Positions 44,797 to 57,700 of a stretch of DNA of 64,000 nt are shown one piece after another. The DNA comes from Vitrella brassicaformis (Eukaryota; Sar; Vitrellaceae), in contig CDMY01000929.1 of NCBI GenBank assembly GCA_001179505.1, forward strand, positions 23,608 through 87,607, given 5' to 3'. A program made the position numbers and the translations under genes. Each line of letters begins with the position of its first letter. Within the stretch, counting starts at the first letter, position 1. Under the pieces are notes generated by a model. It made no database searches. It saw only the letters and a program-made list of their open reading frames with translations, and was not told the origin of the DNA.

Positions 44797-46477
44797 ACCG
44801 CCGGCCATGCTCTTCCCTTCACCGACCCCGCCAGCACCACAGGCAGCGCCTGCACCCGCATTCGCACCACCCGCACCACCAGCAGCCTATGCAGCGGGCA
44901 TGCCTGGCTTCGCACCGGCCCCCACCAATACGCCCCAGTGACACGTCGTCCCGTGGCCCCGTCTGTGCCCTCTCCGGCCGACGAGGGCAGCGTGTGCGAC
45001 GAGGAGCACCCCACCCACCACCCACCGCCACCACACGAGAGGAGGCCCCACGCACCCATATGTAGACAGACGGGAGTGGATGGCTGTTTGTTTGTTTGTT
45101 TTCTTTTCTATGGTATGGATGTACGGTATTGCTCTTGAGTCATCAGCCCTACTCGGCCTATGCTTTTTGTCCCACCGTATGGTGCGTGACGATACTGTTT
45201 ATCCTATGCTTTTTGTCCCACCGTATGGTGCGTGACGATACCTTTTTTTTGTGCCTGGGTGCAATGTGTCGCTGTTCTCTCCCCGTCTGTCTACTCATGT
45301 GCGTCGGTGGTGTTCTCGTTGACCGAAACAGTCGGGTGGTGTTGGTGGTGGAGGTGGTGGTGCTTGTCGGGGCGGGAGGTCGGTTGGGATGAGAAGGGGC
45401 GTGAGCGACATGTACAGAGTAGATAAACGTGGCCATAATGAGATACGTCGGTACAAACAATGGGTGCAGAAGACAGGCGCTTGATTCTTCGTGGTTTATG
45501 AGTAGTCGAGTGAGCGTGAGATTCGACAGCTGAGCGTGTGCTGCGGCTGGCTGGCTGGCTGGCTGGCTGCATCGGTCGGTGTGTGTGTGTGGATGGATGG
45601 ATGGATGACTGACGAATTCACTTTCATGTGGTGACAATCGTGAGCCGACCGACACTGACTGAGCGAAGGCAGACAGGCAGGTCAGCAGGGCTATGTGGGT
45701 GGGCGGAGGGAGTGATAGAGAGTGCGGCGATTGTGGCGGGCGGGTGTGTACGATACCCATCCATCCATCGACGGCACACACACAACTGTGTGCCTTCTCT
45801 ACTCTTCTCGGTGGTGCCTGCATCGATTGGTGGTGGGTGGTCAGCGGCCCGGTCTGCGTGTGTGAGTGATGTGGGCAGACCGGGCCGCATTGCTCTCATC
45901 GGAACGACACTTCTGTGGCCGATGGTTGTTGGATGGATCGGTGGATGGCGCACATACACACATAGATACAGCGAGAGAGAGGTGTGAGCGTGGGTGACCC
46001 ATCCATGTTGACGTATTGACGGCGGATGGATGGATGGATGCGTGAGATGCGTGTAGAGGCGTGAGCGTAACGCCATGCCTGTGTGCATCCGTGTCGACTT
46101 GCTACCACTGACTGACTGCGTATTTATTGTATTTTTGGTCCACGGTTCATTCGACTCACTCACTCACTCACTCACTCACCTCACTGCTTTGGCGGTTTGA
46201 GGTGCGGCTCGAGCACACAAAGGTCGATCCGATGCATCCGCAGTGACTTGCTACACTGACTGACTGACTAACTCCACATTGTTGGTTTTGAGCAGCGACC
46301 CGCGAGACGCACACCCACCCACTCTGGGGGACACACACTCACACACGACCTGCCTGAATGAATGAATGCAGTGCGTTCATGTCCGGTGGATACCTGACAG
46401 ACAGACAGACAGACAGACAGCACTGACTGACTGACTTGTAGGCGTAAGTGAGTGAGTGAGACTGGCACTCGTACCTT
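44797..46477. other. Intergenic, no gene supported
   Basis: Apart from the direct repeat at 45157 there are GGCT and GGAT tandem tracts (45550-45606), ATGG repeats around 46024-46040 and (CTCA)n at 46156-46180. Open frames are low complexity. Confidence 0.55.
45157..45241 (+). repeat. Tandem 39-bp direct repeat
   Basis: A 39-base segment starting CCTATGCTTTTTGTCCCACC is repeated exactly at 45157-45195 and 45203-45241, separated by TGTTTAT. Confidence 0.9.
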
Positions 46478-47240
46478 TCATTCGGCAGCTAGGTAATAGC
46501 GCCAGTCATTCCATCGCTTTTGTTTGTCCTGCGCGTCCCGCAGCTGAATGACATTGATTGTGCCCTCGTCAGTCATGCCATGACGATCGCCTTTGTACTC
46601 GGTCGGCATCGCTTTTTTCCCCATCCCGGCCGTCGGCGGCACGGCAGCCCTTTGAGGATTGGCGTGATTGACAACTTGGCTCTCTGTAGGTATGCATGTG
46701 TTCTTGGCCACCTCCCTCAAGTGTGTGTGTGTGCATTGAACGGAATGGCTGGATGGATGGATGGTGTACTGCAGTGCGTGGTTCGTCTGGTGTTGTGCTG
46801 TGCTGTGCTGTGCTGTGCTGTCCATGCAGGTCGATGGACTTCACACCGACCCCCTCCCACACAGACACACACGCATACAACAGCACCACTAATGCGACAG
46901 CAAGGGTACCTCTCTCTCTCTTGGTCGCCTCTTGGAGTGCTTGTAGGGGGAAAGGGGTAGCCAGACAGAAACCTGTGTGTGGAGGGGGGGAGATGGGGGC
47001 GTGTGTGCTGCCTGGCCGGACGACATTTGTGTGTCCTGTTTGGTGTGGCTGGCGTGTGTCGTGTGCGGGTTTATTTATGGTGTGGTGACTCTGCCCGGCT
47101 GTTCGGTTGTCTGTTGTTCTTGGTCGGTGCCCGTAGCTAATGATAAGTTCCTTGCTGACCTGACTGCCCCTCTTGCGGCCCTCTTGGAGTGTCCGCCTGA
47201 GGGAGTGGTGGGCGGCATGGACGGGGGAGGGGGTGGGAAT
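46478..47240 (-). CDS. Minus-strand gene, C-terminal exon supported, product unknown
   Basis: The last exon, 46683-46478, follows a clear acceptor and encodes a conserved-looking C-terminus: KGDRHGMTDEGTINVIQLRD, AQDKQKRWNDW, then RYYLAAE. Upstream coding-like segments on the same strand are near 46940-46906 (LQALQEATKRER) and 47213-47160 (LRRTLQEGRKRGSQ or the overlapping frame). These two are similar to each other and may be a duplicated exon. The 5' end is not identified. I do not recognise the family. Confidence 0.4.
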
Positions 47241-48299
47241 GGCTGAGTGGACGAGTGGATGGACGAGTGGATGGCATGCGCTGTTTGTTGTTCTTATCGG
47301 TAGTTGGATGTCCGCCTGCCTGCACGGTCGGCCGGTCGAATATTTACTGCTCGTGTGTGTGTGTGTGTGTGGATGATGAAATGGATGGAATGGACGACAC
47401 ACAGACGAGCGGCGTCAAGGAGAACCGAACCTTACACGTGACGCACTTATTGCACTGCACTCTCTCCACACTAAGTGCGCGAAGCACGTAGAGCACTTTC
47501 GCTAAGCGTATGGTGCGTGGATAAGAACGGTGGATCGACGGGTGCGTGAGGGCAGGGCGCTGGCTGTTTCCATGTGTGCGTGTTTGTTTTCATGCGGAGT
47601 TACGCCGTACGTGTGCCTACCTGATTTGTGTCTCGTGTGGTCGGTGACTGGCAGGCGGGCAGGCAGGCAGATTTGCCGACACAGCAGCGCTTTGGACTGG
47701 CCTCAACCGACACCACACGAGGTGCCCGTAGGTGCTGGCTGCTGTACTCTTTGACCGCCAGCCCGGCCAAAGTGGGTGTGCGTGTTTACTATGTTGACAG
47801 CACTTGTGGATGGGCACTGACTGCAACCCCACCTCCTGGCTGTCAGAGACCCACGAACTCTGCTGGATGGAATCATTTGGCGGCTGCTCGCTCCTTTGTT
47901 GTTTTCGTTGCTTTCCATTTTCTCATTATTGGGCAGAGGGAAAGAAATGCCACACGAGCGAGGAGGACTTACCCGAGTGGCTGGTTTGTTCGTTTGTGCT
48001 GCTGTGTGAAAAGACTTCGTCGACGCGAGACTGACTTGGCTGAACGTGAGTGCTTCGCGTTTTCGATTATCAATGAGTTACTCACAACATGTCTGGACAC
48101 TGAATGAACCACACAGAACACGCACCCCAAGTCTGTGTCGACACATCACTCTCCCCAACTCTCTCAGCCGCCCGCATCTCTTTCCCCCAACTCAGCCGCT
48201 CCTCTCAGTCAGCCGCTCCTCTCCCCCAACTCAGGTCCATGACTGAACCCTCCACACACAGACATACACACGCGCACCGCTGCCGAACCCAGCCACTCA
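47241..48299. other. Intergenic, no gene supported
   Basis: Contains GGCAGGCAGGCA repeats at about 47650 and repeated CTCCCCCAACTCAGCCGC-like units at 48150-48236. No convincing exon. Confidence 0.5.
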
Positions 48300-49018
48300 G
48301 ACACGGACTCTCATCTTCTTTCACTCCTGCTGCCGCTTCGACAGCCTGGACGCTGCCGCGGGGACCGTGACGGTCGGGTCCTCCTCTATGCGGCGGCAGT
48401 GGCGGTGTCGTCCATCGTATTGGCGCCTCGCGAGCTGCACACGGTGTCGTGCGTGACGTCCTTCAGCGTCGTCTTCATACTGAAGATTACCTCCTTCCTG
48501 CAGGAGTCCGCCGAGGCGCGTAGGCACCTCGAACTTGACCGCGAACGCCTCACAGCCTGCCTGCAGGTACACACAAACCCAGCCAAGGGCGCCGTCGCCC
48601 CGTAAGGTTTTTTCTTTCTTTTCCGTTTCTCCTTTTCCTTCGTTTCTATTCTCTTTGGCTACGACCGAAGTCGCCTCATTCATCACACATACGTGCAGAC
48701 AGGCAGACAGACAGACCGACACAGCACGGAATGAATGAACGAGGGAATGGATGGATGGCGTGTGCGGACCTAGCAGCGTCTTGTGTACTGGCTTACTTGC
48801 TTGCATGTGCCGATGCATGGCTGGTGTGCTACAGTGTGGCGGAACGAGGGCCTGCATACACAGACAGGTCGGTCGATTGCCTCTCCGCCTCTCACAACTT
48901 GTGACTGATGTGTCGCGCCTCCACGTTGCAGTCAGTCCGGGATGGCGTGAGGGGCACCCGCACGGTCACGCAAGACGAGATCTGCACAGATCAGCAAAGG
49001 AAAGGACGACAGAGGTAG
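48300..49018 (+). CDS. Possible membrane protein, two exons visible
   Basis: 48300-48567 has an open frame with a hydrophobic stretch (VLLYAAAVAVSSIVLAP) followed by FSVVFILKITSFLQ and a charged helix (ESAEARRHLELDRERL), ending ACLQ before a GTACAC donor. A phase-compatible exon at about 48932-49015 reads SVRDGVRGTRTVTQDEICTD, then a basic tail. No start codon is assigned and no family recognised. Confidence 0.35.
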
Positions 49019-49106
49019 GAAGAAATTCATCGATAGAGCCAGGGAGTCATGCGTATTGTGCTTACATCATGCGTGTCAGGATTGCCAGCTTGGCAAGACG
49101 AACCAC

Positions 49107-49126
49107 TGCGAGCTTGTGAGCTAGGG
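49107..49126 (+). promoter_or_regulatory. Possible promoter element TGCGAGCTTG
   Basis: CTGCGAGCTTGTGAGCTAGG at about 49106-49125 has the shared core, followed by a second GAGCT. It lies about 550 bp upstream of the start at 49654, farther than the other examples, so support is weaker. Confidence 0.35.
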
Positions 49127-49653
49127 TAGATTGCTGTGTAACGGAGAGAGAGAGGAGAAGACAAGAAAAGACAAGGAAAGCATTCTGAGGAGACACGATC
49201 TTATCAGCCATCACCGAAGTGAGATCTGTGTTGACCACCCTTCATGATGCCATACATGGACAGAAATAACTTTCACTGATTGGCCAGTCCATCGGTCTTA
49301 TTAAAGTAAAAGCACTCTTACTCTGGGACTTACCGCCCAGCAGATCCTCTATTGAGCTAACTACAGGAAAGGTCCTCACCGGCCTTTTCGCACAATGCGC
49401 ATTGTCCTTACATCTTGCATCCTGCCTCGTTGGTTTTTCAAGCTTGCATGCGCGCTCAAAGCTTCTGAGGCTCTGTCATCGGATTCGGCCCTTCCTCTCG
49501 CAATGCAGAAGACGCAACGACATCCTGCAGCGACAGTGGCTGATTTGATCCATTGAGGTACCGAGGAGGATGGAGGGTGTGGGCAATGGGGTGCGTGAGG
49601 GGAGGTGTGAGGGGTGACAGTGCTCATGTGAAATGTGTGTGTTTGTGGCAGGC
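49126..49653. other. Intergenic or 5' leader, no gene supported
   Basis: A GA-rich tract at 49143-49175. No open frame with splice support before 49654. Confidence 0.5.
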
Positions 49654-50855
49654 ATGTCGGCTGCAAGGTCGAAAACGCAGAAGGCCACGGCGAGTTCTAC
49701 AGGTGAGGCTGGCGCAGTACCACGACTCTCTGTCTCTCTTCATATGCTGTGTGTGTGGTGTTTTCACAGGCAGCAGGCAGGGGGGCGTGCTCTTCGCTAT
49801 TGTACCCAAGTGCCTGAGCAGGACCGAGCTGTCGGCCTTCCGCCGCATCGACAAGGCCCACCACGCCACCCTCACACCCGACGTGCTTGTACCCCTTCTC
49901 ACACGCCTATTGGTCCTCCTGTTGCCCACTCTCGGCCTTGGCTCCTTCCTGGTCTGTCTATTTCCCCAGCTGCCCCTCCCGAAGGCATTCAGCCACGGAT
50001 GCTGTTTTGCAACCCTCATCGAGTCGCTGACCCGCCGTTTGTTCATGCTGGAGAATGGCGGCAACTGGGCCAGGTGGAGGCCCATTCTCGAGATGCTGTA
50101 CCACTTGCAACGCAGGAGGCCGCTGGTGCTGACTGATGAGCAGTTTGGTGTCTTCGACAGCCGGGAGGCGTTTGTCAATGAAGGAGAGGCGTCTCGACAA
50201 TGGAGGATACTCAGCTCGGGGTTCACTGTCATCGATGTGTTGGGCCAGGAGAGACAGCTGATGGAAGGCAGCGCCATCCGCAAACCCCTACACCGGCCTG
50301 ATCAGCTTCTCCCCTCTCACCGGGCCCAGCCGTCCCTTCAGCCCTGACACATTCGATGGCGACAGCCCCCCAATGCGTCGGAACGACCACGTGATCGACA
50401 TCTACAGCACGTACACATCACTGGTGGCCTTCACCCTGTACCAATGGCTGACTCGGAGCTCGCCGGAGCGCAACCCCCTCGCTCACATCAGGCAGTGGTG
50501 GTCCAACTGCCGTGATTCCCGTGCATTCCAGCGTGTGCGAGAGCTGCTGACGGCCTCTCCCAGCTGCAGCGGGGGTGGACAGTGGGGAGCGGGCGGGGCG
50601 GTCTATGACAAGAAGAACGAATGGGCGACGTGGCACGACCGGCTGGTGGTTTTGGGGAGTGAGGCGGTGGGTGAGGGACAGATGGCGATGATCACGCTGG
50701 AGGCGTGTCAGACAACATGGCCATGTATGTATGTTTGGGTGTGGGCGACGGAACCAGCGCCTTATGAGCGCACCCGCAGTGCTTTGATGGGTGTGTTGGG
50801 TGGGTATTTGGGGGGGATGGTGTGGCGGCTTGAGCGCGAGTCGCGAGATGACTAA
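49654..50855 (+). CDS. Unknown protein, about 380 residues, carrying a +1 frameshift
   Basis: Exon 1 is 49654-49702 (MSAARSKTQKATASST) and exon 2 begins at 49770. The first frame runs as FAIVPKCLSRTELSAFRRID, a hydrophobic helix (LLVLLLPTLGLGSFLV), LENGGNWARWRPILEMLYHL, then VLTDEQFGVFDSREAF. After codon CGC at 50279-50281 the convincing reading continues only if one A is skipped: NPYTGLISFSPLTGPSRP, then DHVIDIYSTYTSLVAFTLYQ, to a stop at 50855. Without the shift the frame ends at 50347. There is no usable intron across the site. It may be a single-base sequence error, a young pseudogene, or less likely programmed +1 frameshifting. Family not recognised. Confidence 0.6.
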
Positions 50856-51711
50856 CTAACTTCGTATTGTTCAACTCGGTATGCAAGTAGGTTTTGCTCT
50901 GTCTGCAGTCGGATGTCGACACATGGTGTCTGAGAGTCGCCTGTGAGAACAGAGACGCCTGCCTGCGTGTGGATGTATGTTTGTGTGTACTAACTGCATG
51001 GATCGATGTGTGACCCTTTTGTCGCCTATCACTTGTTCTCCTTTGCGCGTCTTCCCTCCCTCTTTTGTGCATCTCGCGTTGGTATGCGACGGTAGAGCAC
51101 CAGCGAGATGCACAGCAGAGAGACAGGGATGGCTGGACGGCAGATGCCCGTCCGTCTCTCGTTCTTGCAAACGATGTGTGCACCGCACCGTACCGCGTGT
51201 GTTCTGTGTGTCTGTGTAATGCGTGTGGGTGGACACAGGTATGTGTGAAAGAGAAAGACGAGAGGATCTCTTGGTTCGTTCGTCGAGTGTTGGTGTGGTG
51301 GCTGTGAAGCGGGTGTGAGTGGTGAAATTCCTCTGATGTGTGGTGGCCATCGAGCTGCTGACACACACAACACACGAGAAGGAATGGACAGGCAAATTCA
51401 TCGGTTTGCAGACTCGTCTATCATGGCAAAGTGAAAATGAACTGCGCGCATCAATTATTGGCAGCGGCATTAGGGCGGCCCCTTTGCAGTGGTCACGCGC
51501 CTTCCGATCGCGAGCTATCCGATGCGAGCTGAGTAATCCCAGCCGCAAAAGCATGACGATCGGAGGCCCCTTCGATGTGCGTAAGCATCGAATGACGCAA
51601 GAGAGCGAGAAAGAAACCACACAATAGACAGATCTCTCATAAGACAAATGTTTGACCACTCCGCTTCGTCAGATGGTGTTTTGATGGTGGGGTGCTGATA
51701 ATGTGACGACC
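50856..51711. other. Intergenic upstream of the EMAP-like gene
   Basis: No gene supported. Contains the two GCGAGCT elements at 51509-51533. Confidence 0.5.
51509..51533 (+). promoter_or_regulatory. Putative promoter element, two copies
   Basis: TCGCGAGCTATCC at 51508-51520 and ATGCGAGCTGAG at 51522-51533, about 180 bp upstream of the EMAP-like start codon. The paired arrangement (CGCGAGCT then TGCGAGCTGAG) matches 18563-18588. Confidence 0.5.
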
Positions 51712-54700
51712 ATGGCAGAGCCTGCCGGGGAGGAGCCCATCCCAGCTCCCCCCGAGAAGCTGGAGGTGAACTTTGCCTATGGATACTCTGGAAGGTCAGA
51801 CCTCCACGGATGGATGGACAGATGGATGGATGGATGGATCTCGCCTGGTCTGCTGGGTGTCTGTCAGCGTTCGCAACAATCTGTATTCGGTATCGAGCAA
51901 AGAGGTCCTCTACTGCATCAACGGAGTAGCTGTCGGTCAGCTGCCGGCATGACAAGAGAAAGACGGGATCACGCCGGCCATTCCCTTGTCTGTCTGTTCT
52001 GGACAGTGCTGGACATCGAGTCCAACAGCCAGCGGTGTTTCAACGTCCACACGGGCCGCATCACGTGCATCGACTACAATGCAGCCACGGGATACGTCGC
52101 CACGGGTACGCACGTGCATCTTCAAACACCGACGCACATTCCTTCTCCCTGGTTGTTGTGTGCCGTGTCAACAGGTCAAGATGCGCCGCTCCCCCCGCTG
52201 CCCCCCGGTCTGGCGCGCCAGTCGTTCATATCCCTCTGGCGGGTCGGCGGATGCGGCGAGGCGGCGCGGCTCTTCGTCGAGGACCCCGTCGTGGAGGCAT
52301 GCTGCTTCGCAAACGACGCATCCACTCTCTATGCCGTCGTGACACCTGACGTATCGACACCAGCAGACAACAGAATTGGGGTCCTCTATGCGTGGTACGG
52401 TGGGTGGGGGTGCGCCAGACGAGGCTCAGTGACGGGTGTCTCGTCATTCATTCTCTTGTTCTTTCTCTCGTGTAGGGAATTGGAGGGGCTGGACCGTGGC
52501 GATCCGCCCCGGTCGGTGATGTCTGCAGTGGTGTCGGATCGTCCCGTGTTGGGCATCACAGCCCACCCCACCGACGCATCCCAGGTGGTCGTGTACGGCC
52601 ACCAGCTGCTGAAGGCCATGCTGTGGAACCGTCACGACGAGGGCGAGCAGCTGGACCAGACCAACGCATCATGGGGCGGCATGGACCTGTCCAAGCGGGT
52701 GGCGGGGGCGGGGGACGGCAAGGGGCCACTCATAGTGACGGAGGCCAAACCGGGAGAGAGAGGCGGGATCCCACCCAATGTAAGCAGAGAGATCAGGAGA
52801 TGAAGAGAGACCAGCCACTGCCTCCGCTCTGTCTTGTGGTGTGTTTGTCAGATCATCACGTGTTGTCGATTTTTGTATGACGAGGAGGTCCGCTCCGCCC
52901 TGCAGTGTCGCCCGTCCAACAAACAGAAGACCACGACCAAAGCAGGGGAGCAACCAGCACCAGCAGCGGCAGCAGCAGCAGCAGCTGCTGCGGCGGCCAG
53001 TGGGAGGGGCAAGGGCAGTACTAGAGTTTCAAGCACGGTTGCTGCGGCCACGTCAGAGGGGACGGTGGTCATCCTGAGGGACATGATAGCCATGTGTGTC
53101 ATCGAACTGCCCACCAGAGGTACCCACCCACCCACCGCCCGAACGAGACACGACAAAGAGAGAGAGAAAGAGAGAGGGTCATGTAACAATGTCTGTGTCA
53201 TGGATGTGTGTGTGCAGGGCTTGCGTTGTCGTTTGTGCTGCCCGATGACGAGGGCGGCTACGTGTGCGGGGGAGACGACGGCAAGATCTACTTCCTAGAT
53301 CCAGACCACAACACAGCTGCAGAACCTGTAAGACCTGCCGTTCTTCTATACTCGGTGTCTATGCTTGTGTCTCGTGCTTGTCCCGGACTGCAGATTGAGT
53401 GTAGCCTTGACGGCGAGGGGGTGCAGATCCGCACGTGCATATTCCCATCCAGACCATCCATCGTCATCGGTATGTACACACAACACACACACCTCGGCGC
53501 ATGGCGACAAATGAAGATCCATCTTTCGGTTGTTGCAGGCACGGTGTCAGGCGATCTGTGTGTCGTGCACCCATCCTCGGCCCTCCCCGGCCCCGCCAGC
53601 CACGAGCCATCCGACACGGGCCGTTTGCTGCGGCTGGTGCCGTCACCCGGCCCCGTGTGTGCCATCGCGGCCCACCCATATCGGAACTCTGAGATCGCTG
53701 TAGGCGCACAGAGCATCGCCAAGTGAGTGACCAACAGAGAAGAGAGGCCACACAGGGATGTGTGTCGTGGCGTTCATGAATGTCCCGTATGCTGTTTTGG
53801 TGCAGGTTCATCGACGTCGAGCACCATGCAGAGCTCCCCCGCCGCCCCTACCGTGTCAGCCTCGCCTCGGGCGCATCCAACTCATCTCCCGGATTGGCCA
53901 CCGGCACACGCACGGGGCCCGCAGCACCTGCAGCAGCAGCCGCCAACAGCAGCAGCAGCAGCAGCAGCAGCGGAGATGGTGGTGGCCCTCCGGTGTTTGT
54001 GACGTGTTTAGCGTATCATCTGACGGGTGAGGTGCTGGCCATCGGCACCAGCAAGGGCGGGCTGCACTTTGTGGCGACGCCTGACTGTGGGTATGGGACT
54101 CCTATCCAAGACTGCAACAGGCAAGACATGGCACACGCCTTCTCGCCACATCCATCCATGCACCGATCCATGCGTTGTGTCCGTCCATGTGTGCAGATTG
54201 TGTCGTGAGAGGGTTGGATCCTGGTCGATCGGAGACATGGGTTTCGCCCCGTCGGGGGAGTTCATCGCCGCCACGTCCGCCTCATCACCCGAGGCGGCCA
54301 TCTACCACGTCGTCGTGCAACTCAGAGGCATCATGCCCTACCTCAGGGTGAGAGAGAGAGAGATTGAGACAAAGAGGAAGGAGCCCATTCAACTCTGCTT
54401 CACGATTTGTGATGTCTTGTGGGGGGTCATGTGTACAGGTTGAGAAGCGTTGCAGTCTGCAGGGCGGCCCGTCCCCGTTCCACGAGCTGCAGTTCTTCGA
54501 GGACTCGTCGCTCCTCATGATCACCGACAAAACCAAAAACGTACCTCAGGATATCACAGTGCGTTGCGCAAATGGGTATTCCACTCGCGTCTTGTCTTTG
54601 GTGTGTGGGTGCTGCATCCATCAATCAGATAATGTGGTGGCGTGTGCCCGAGGGTGCCCGGCTGGACACGATGCAGGGGGATGATTTGGGGGTCATCCAG

Positions 54701-57700
54701 TCGGCCATCTGGTTCTCCGACAGCCACCCATGGAGACTCACCACTGGATTCCTCGGTGAGATGCCACCCTCCCTCCCTCCTTGCTGCTGACCATACCATT
54801 TGTGTGTGTTCTTTGTGGGTCAGTTGGCGGCATCGTGGGTGAGAGCAGCGGTGGTCAGTATTTGGGGATGGCCACCAGTGCCATCGTCGGCTGCGAGTCG
54901 GCCAGACGACACCACCTACTCGCCGCGGGAACCACATGTGGCAGGTGAGGAAGGAGGGAGGGAGGGAGGGAAGGTGAATCACGACCGGGCTGCAAAGGAT
55001 GTGTTCGTTGTGGGTTCAGAGTGCGTTTGTTTCCTTTCCCGTGTCCTGCCGTGGCGGACTGCCACGAGCACTGGGGGCACGCTGCAGCCATCTCATCTGT
55101 CAAGTAAGAAGAACACATCTGTCTCAGACACCGACACATGTGTGCTGCATGTTGATTGACACGTGCGTCAGGTGGACACAGGATGACACACTCATCACCA
55201 GTGGCGGCAAGGACAACTGCATCATACAAGTGGGTGCACACACAACACACCGACCTGCCCGGACCACAACACACATGGCATCCGTCTTCTCTCTATGCAG
55301 TGGCGCATCATCGACTCCGACGCCCCTTGCCCGGCTCCCCCGATCATCGAAGAAGAGCCCAGCACAGCGGCAGCGGCAGCAGCGCAGCGGTCGCCACTCG
55401 CCCCCTCCAGCAACCAGCGAATGAAGAAGGAGACCTTCGGCGTGGGGCCACCGTCCGGCTACGGCCCCCCATTCAGGGGTCCAGCGATGATGGTACCGCA
55501 CATGCGACCGAGCTACCCAGCACCCCACGGCATGCACGCCCCGCAGATGGAGGAGGCCGGCGTGTATGGGGCGCAGATGAGATCGCGGAGAGGGAGAGCT
55601 GCAGGCCCCTTCATCTCTTATGGCTCTCGCCTGCCCGGCCCGCCCGGCTTCACGGGCCCCGGTGTTCCCGGCTTCGTCCACGGGCGTGTGGAGACAGTGG
55701 ACACCGACAGCCGCATTTCGTTCCCCCTCCCGCAGCCATCACCCTACGCGTCGTTTCGCCCTCCCCCTGGCTCGCCGGCTCCATTCCAGCTGCACCACTT
55801 CGCCAAGCGGCCGCCGCCCCCCTCGCCATTCATCCGGCCCCACGGACCACCTATCGGCGGCCCGCAGGCTCATGCTGGGCCGCGAATGAATGACGGGAGC
55901 GTCATGCGGCCGCCCGTGCCTCCGTTGGGGTGGATCATGAGCCATGGTGGTCGCCCGATGCTTCCCATGCCCCAGAGAGAGGAGGGCCCGACACAGCAGC
56001 AGCAGCAGCAGCAGCAAGCGACGAGAGAGGGCGAGATGGAGCAGAAGCAGAGGCCACAGACGGAGAGAAAGAGGCGTTCGGCAACCGATGATGAGTCTCG
56101 GGAGGTGGCGGCGTTGGTGACGTCTCGCTACCCCGCCCATCGCCCAGTGCCCATCCTGCCGTCGAATGGTCCCCCTGGCCACCCACCGGTGGTCGGCCTG
56201 CCGCAGACACTCACACATCGCCCCCCTGGCCCTCCGCCACCCTTCACGCCGCCATACATCCTCTCTCTACCCTCTCGCCCACCGCCGGGGCCGCCCATGG
56301 GCCCGCCGATCAAAGCGCCCCCAGCAGACTTCGAGGAACAGGACATCTTGATCGACATCGACCTGGATCCTCGGCCACCGAGCCCTGTGATCAAACCCTG
56401 TCCGAGCAAGAAGGGCAGGAAGAAGCGCCGTGCGCAGAAGTGGCAAAATCACAGCCCAGAGGTGAACCGTCTTTTTACCCAGCAGCCCCCTCATGCTGAC
56501 CGCCCCAGCAGCCCTGCCCCCCTTTCCTCCCTCCTCACACTCGGAGTCAACAAGTCCGCAGCCATGGCCATGTCGGCCGATGACGGAACGCGCGACTCAC
56601 TCCGCTCGCAGATCGACAAGCTCCATCCCGGTGAGGTGGACGTGATGCTGGGCCTCGTCAAGCAGCACATAGAGGAGGTTCTGGGCCGTCTGGGGTTGCA
56701 GGATGCCTTGTCTTTCACAGCCACTGATCTGGAGGGCGCCTTCAAGATCGTCCATTTGCTGGAGCAGGGCAGCAGCGAGTGGCGGCTGATGGGACGATTC
56801 ATCCGCATGGCCTCCACCGAGAAGATGACCGAATATGGGCCTCAACGGCCTCTGGTGCTATCGGCTGACTCGCTGCCCACCATGTCGGTGCTGCAGCAGC
56901 AGCCCCTCGCCATGGCCATCTACATGCTCATCGGAGATCAGCTGAGATACCATGGAGATAGCCTTCAGCTGCAGCTGCTTGACAACGGGACGTATCGGCT
57001 GCCTCACGTCGGTGACTTTCGTGTGGTGCCGCTGGATGAGTTGCCGGCCAACCATCCCTTTGCTGTGGGCTACGACGAGACCGACCCAGTCATCAGCGAG
57101 TCGACCTTCAGTCTCCTTGGCATCTTGCCCCGCCTCTTTCCCTCCTTCACGTCATTTCTACAGGGCGCTCTGCTTGGCAGGTGGTGTCGGGGGTCTTTTA
57201 AGGAGGTAGGACACCGTTCACTCAGTATCCAGATGCTGACTGTCGAGATTCCCGAGGAGGAGGGCATCACCGTGGAGGTCGGCCGCCAGGGTCGTGATGC
57301 GCTGGACCATGGCTACATCGTCGTGAGCGGGTACCGGCCCACCGACACGTTCATCGCCTTCGCGTACCTCTCACACCTGGGAATGAGCTCACTCTCTCTG
57401 CACACCTCTGAACGGCGTGCTGACTACTCTTCTGACCTGATCACCGACCGTTTCCCCCTGTCGGCGGCCATGTGGCCCCCTGTGCTGGGACGACTCGACC
57501 TCGCTCTCGAGGACATCTTGATCGACATCGACCTGGATCCTCGGCCGCCGTCCCCTGTGATCCGACCCGGCCGAAGCAAGAAGGGCAGGAAGAAGCCCCG
57601 TGCGCAAAAGTGGCAAAATCACAGCCCAGAGGTGAACCAACAGATGTGACACAATCAATGAGTGTACATATGTTGGTGCCTGCTGTGTGTTTTGTTTTGT

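Noticed and set aside
49318-49380. Minus-strand TTAGCTCAATAGAGG resembling a tRNA D-arm
   Set aside because: No TTCGA T-loop, no anticodon stem and no acceptor stem; probably chance.
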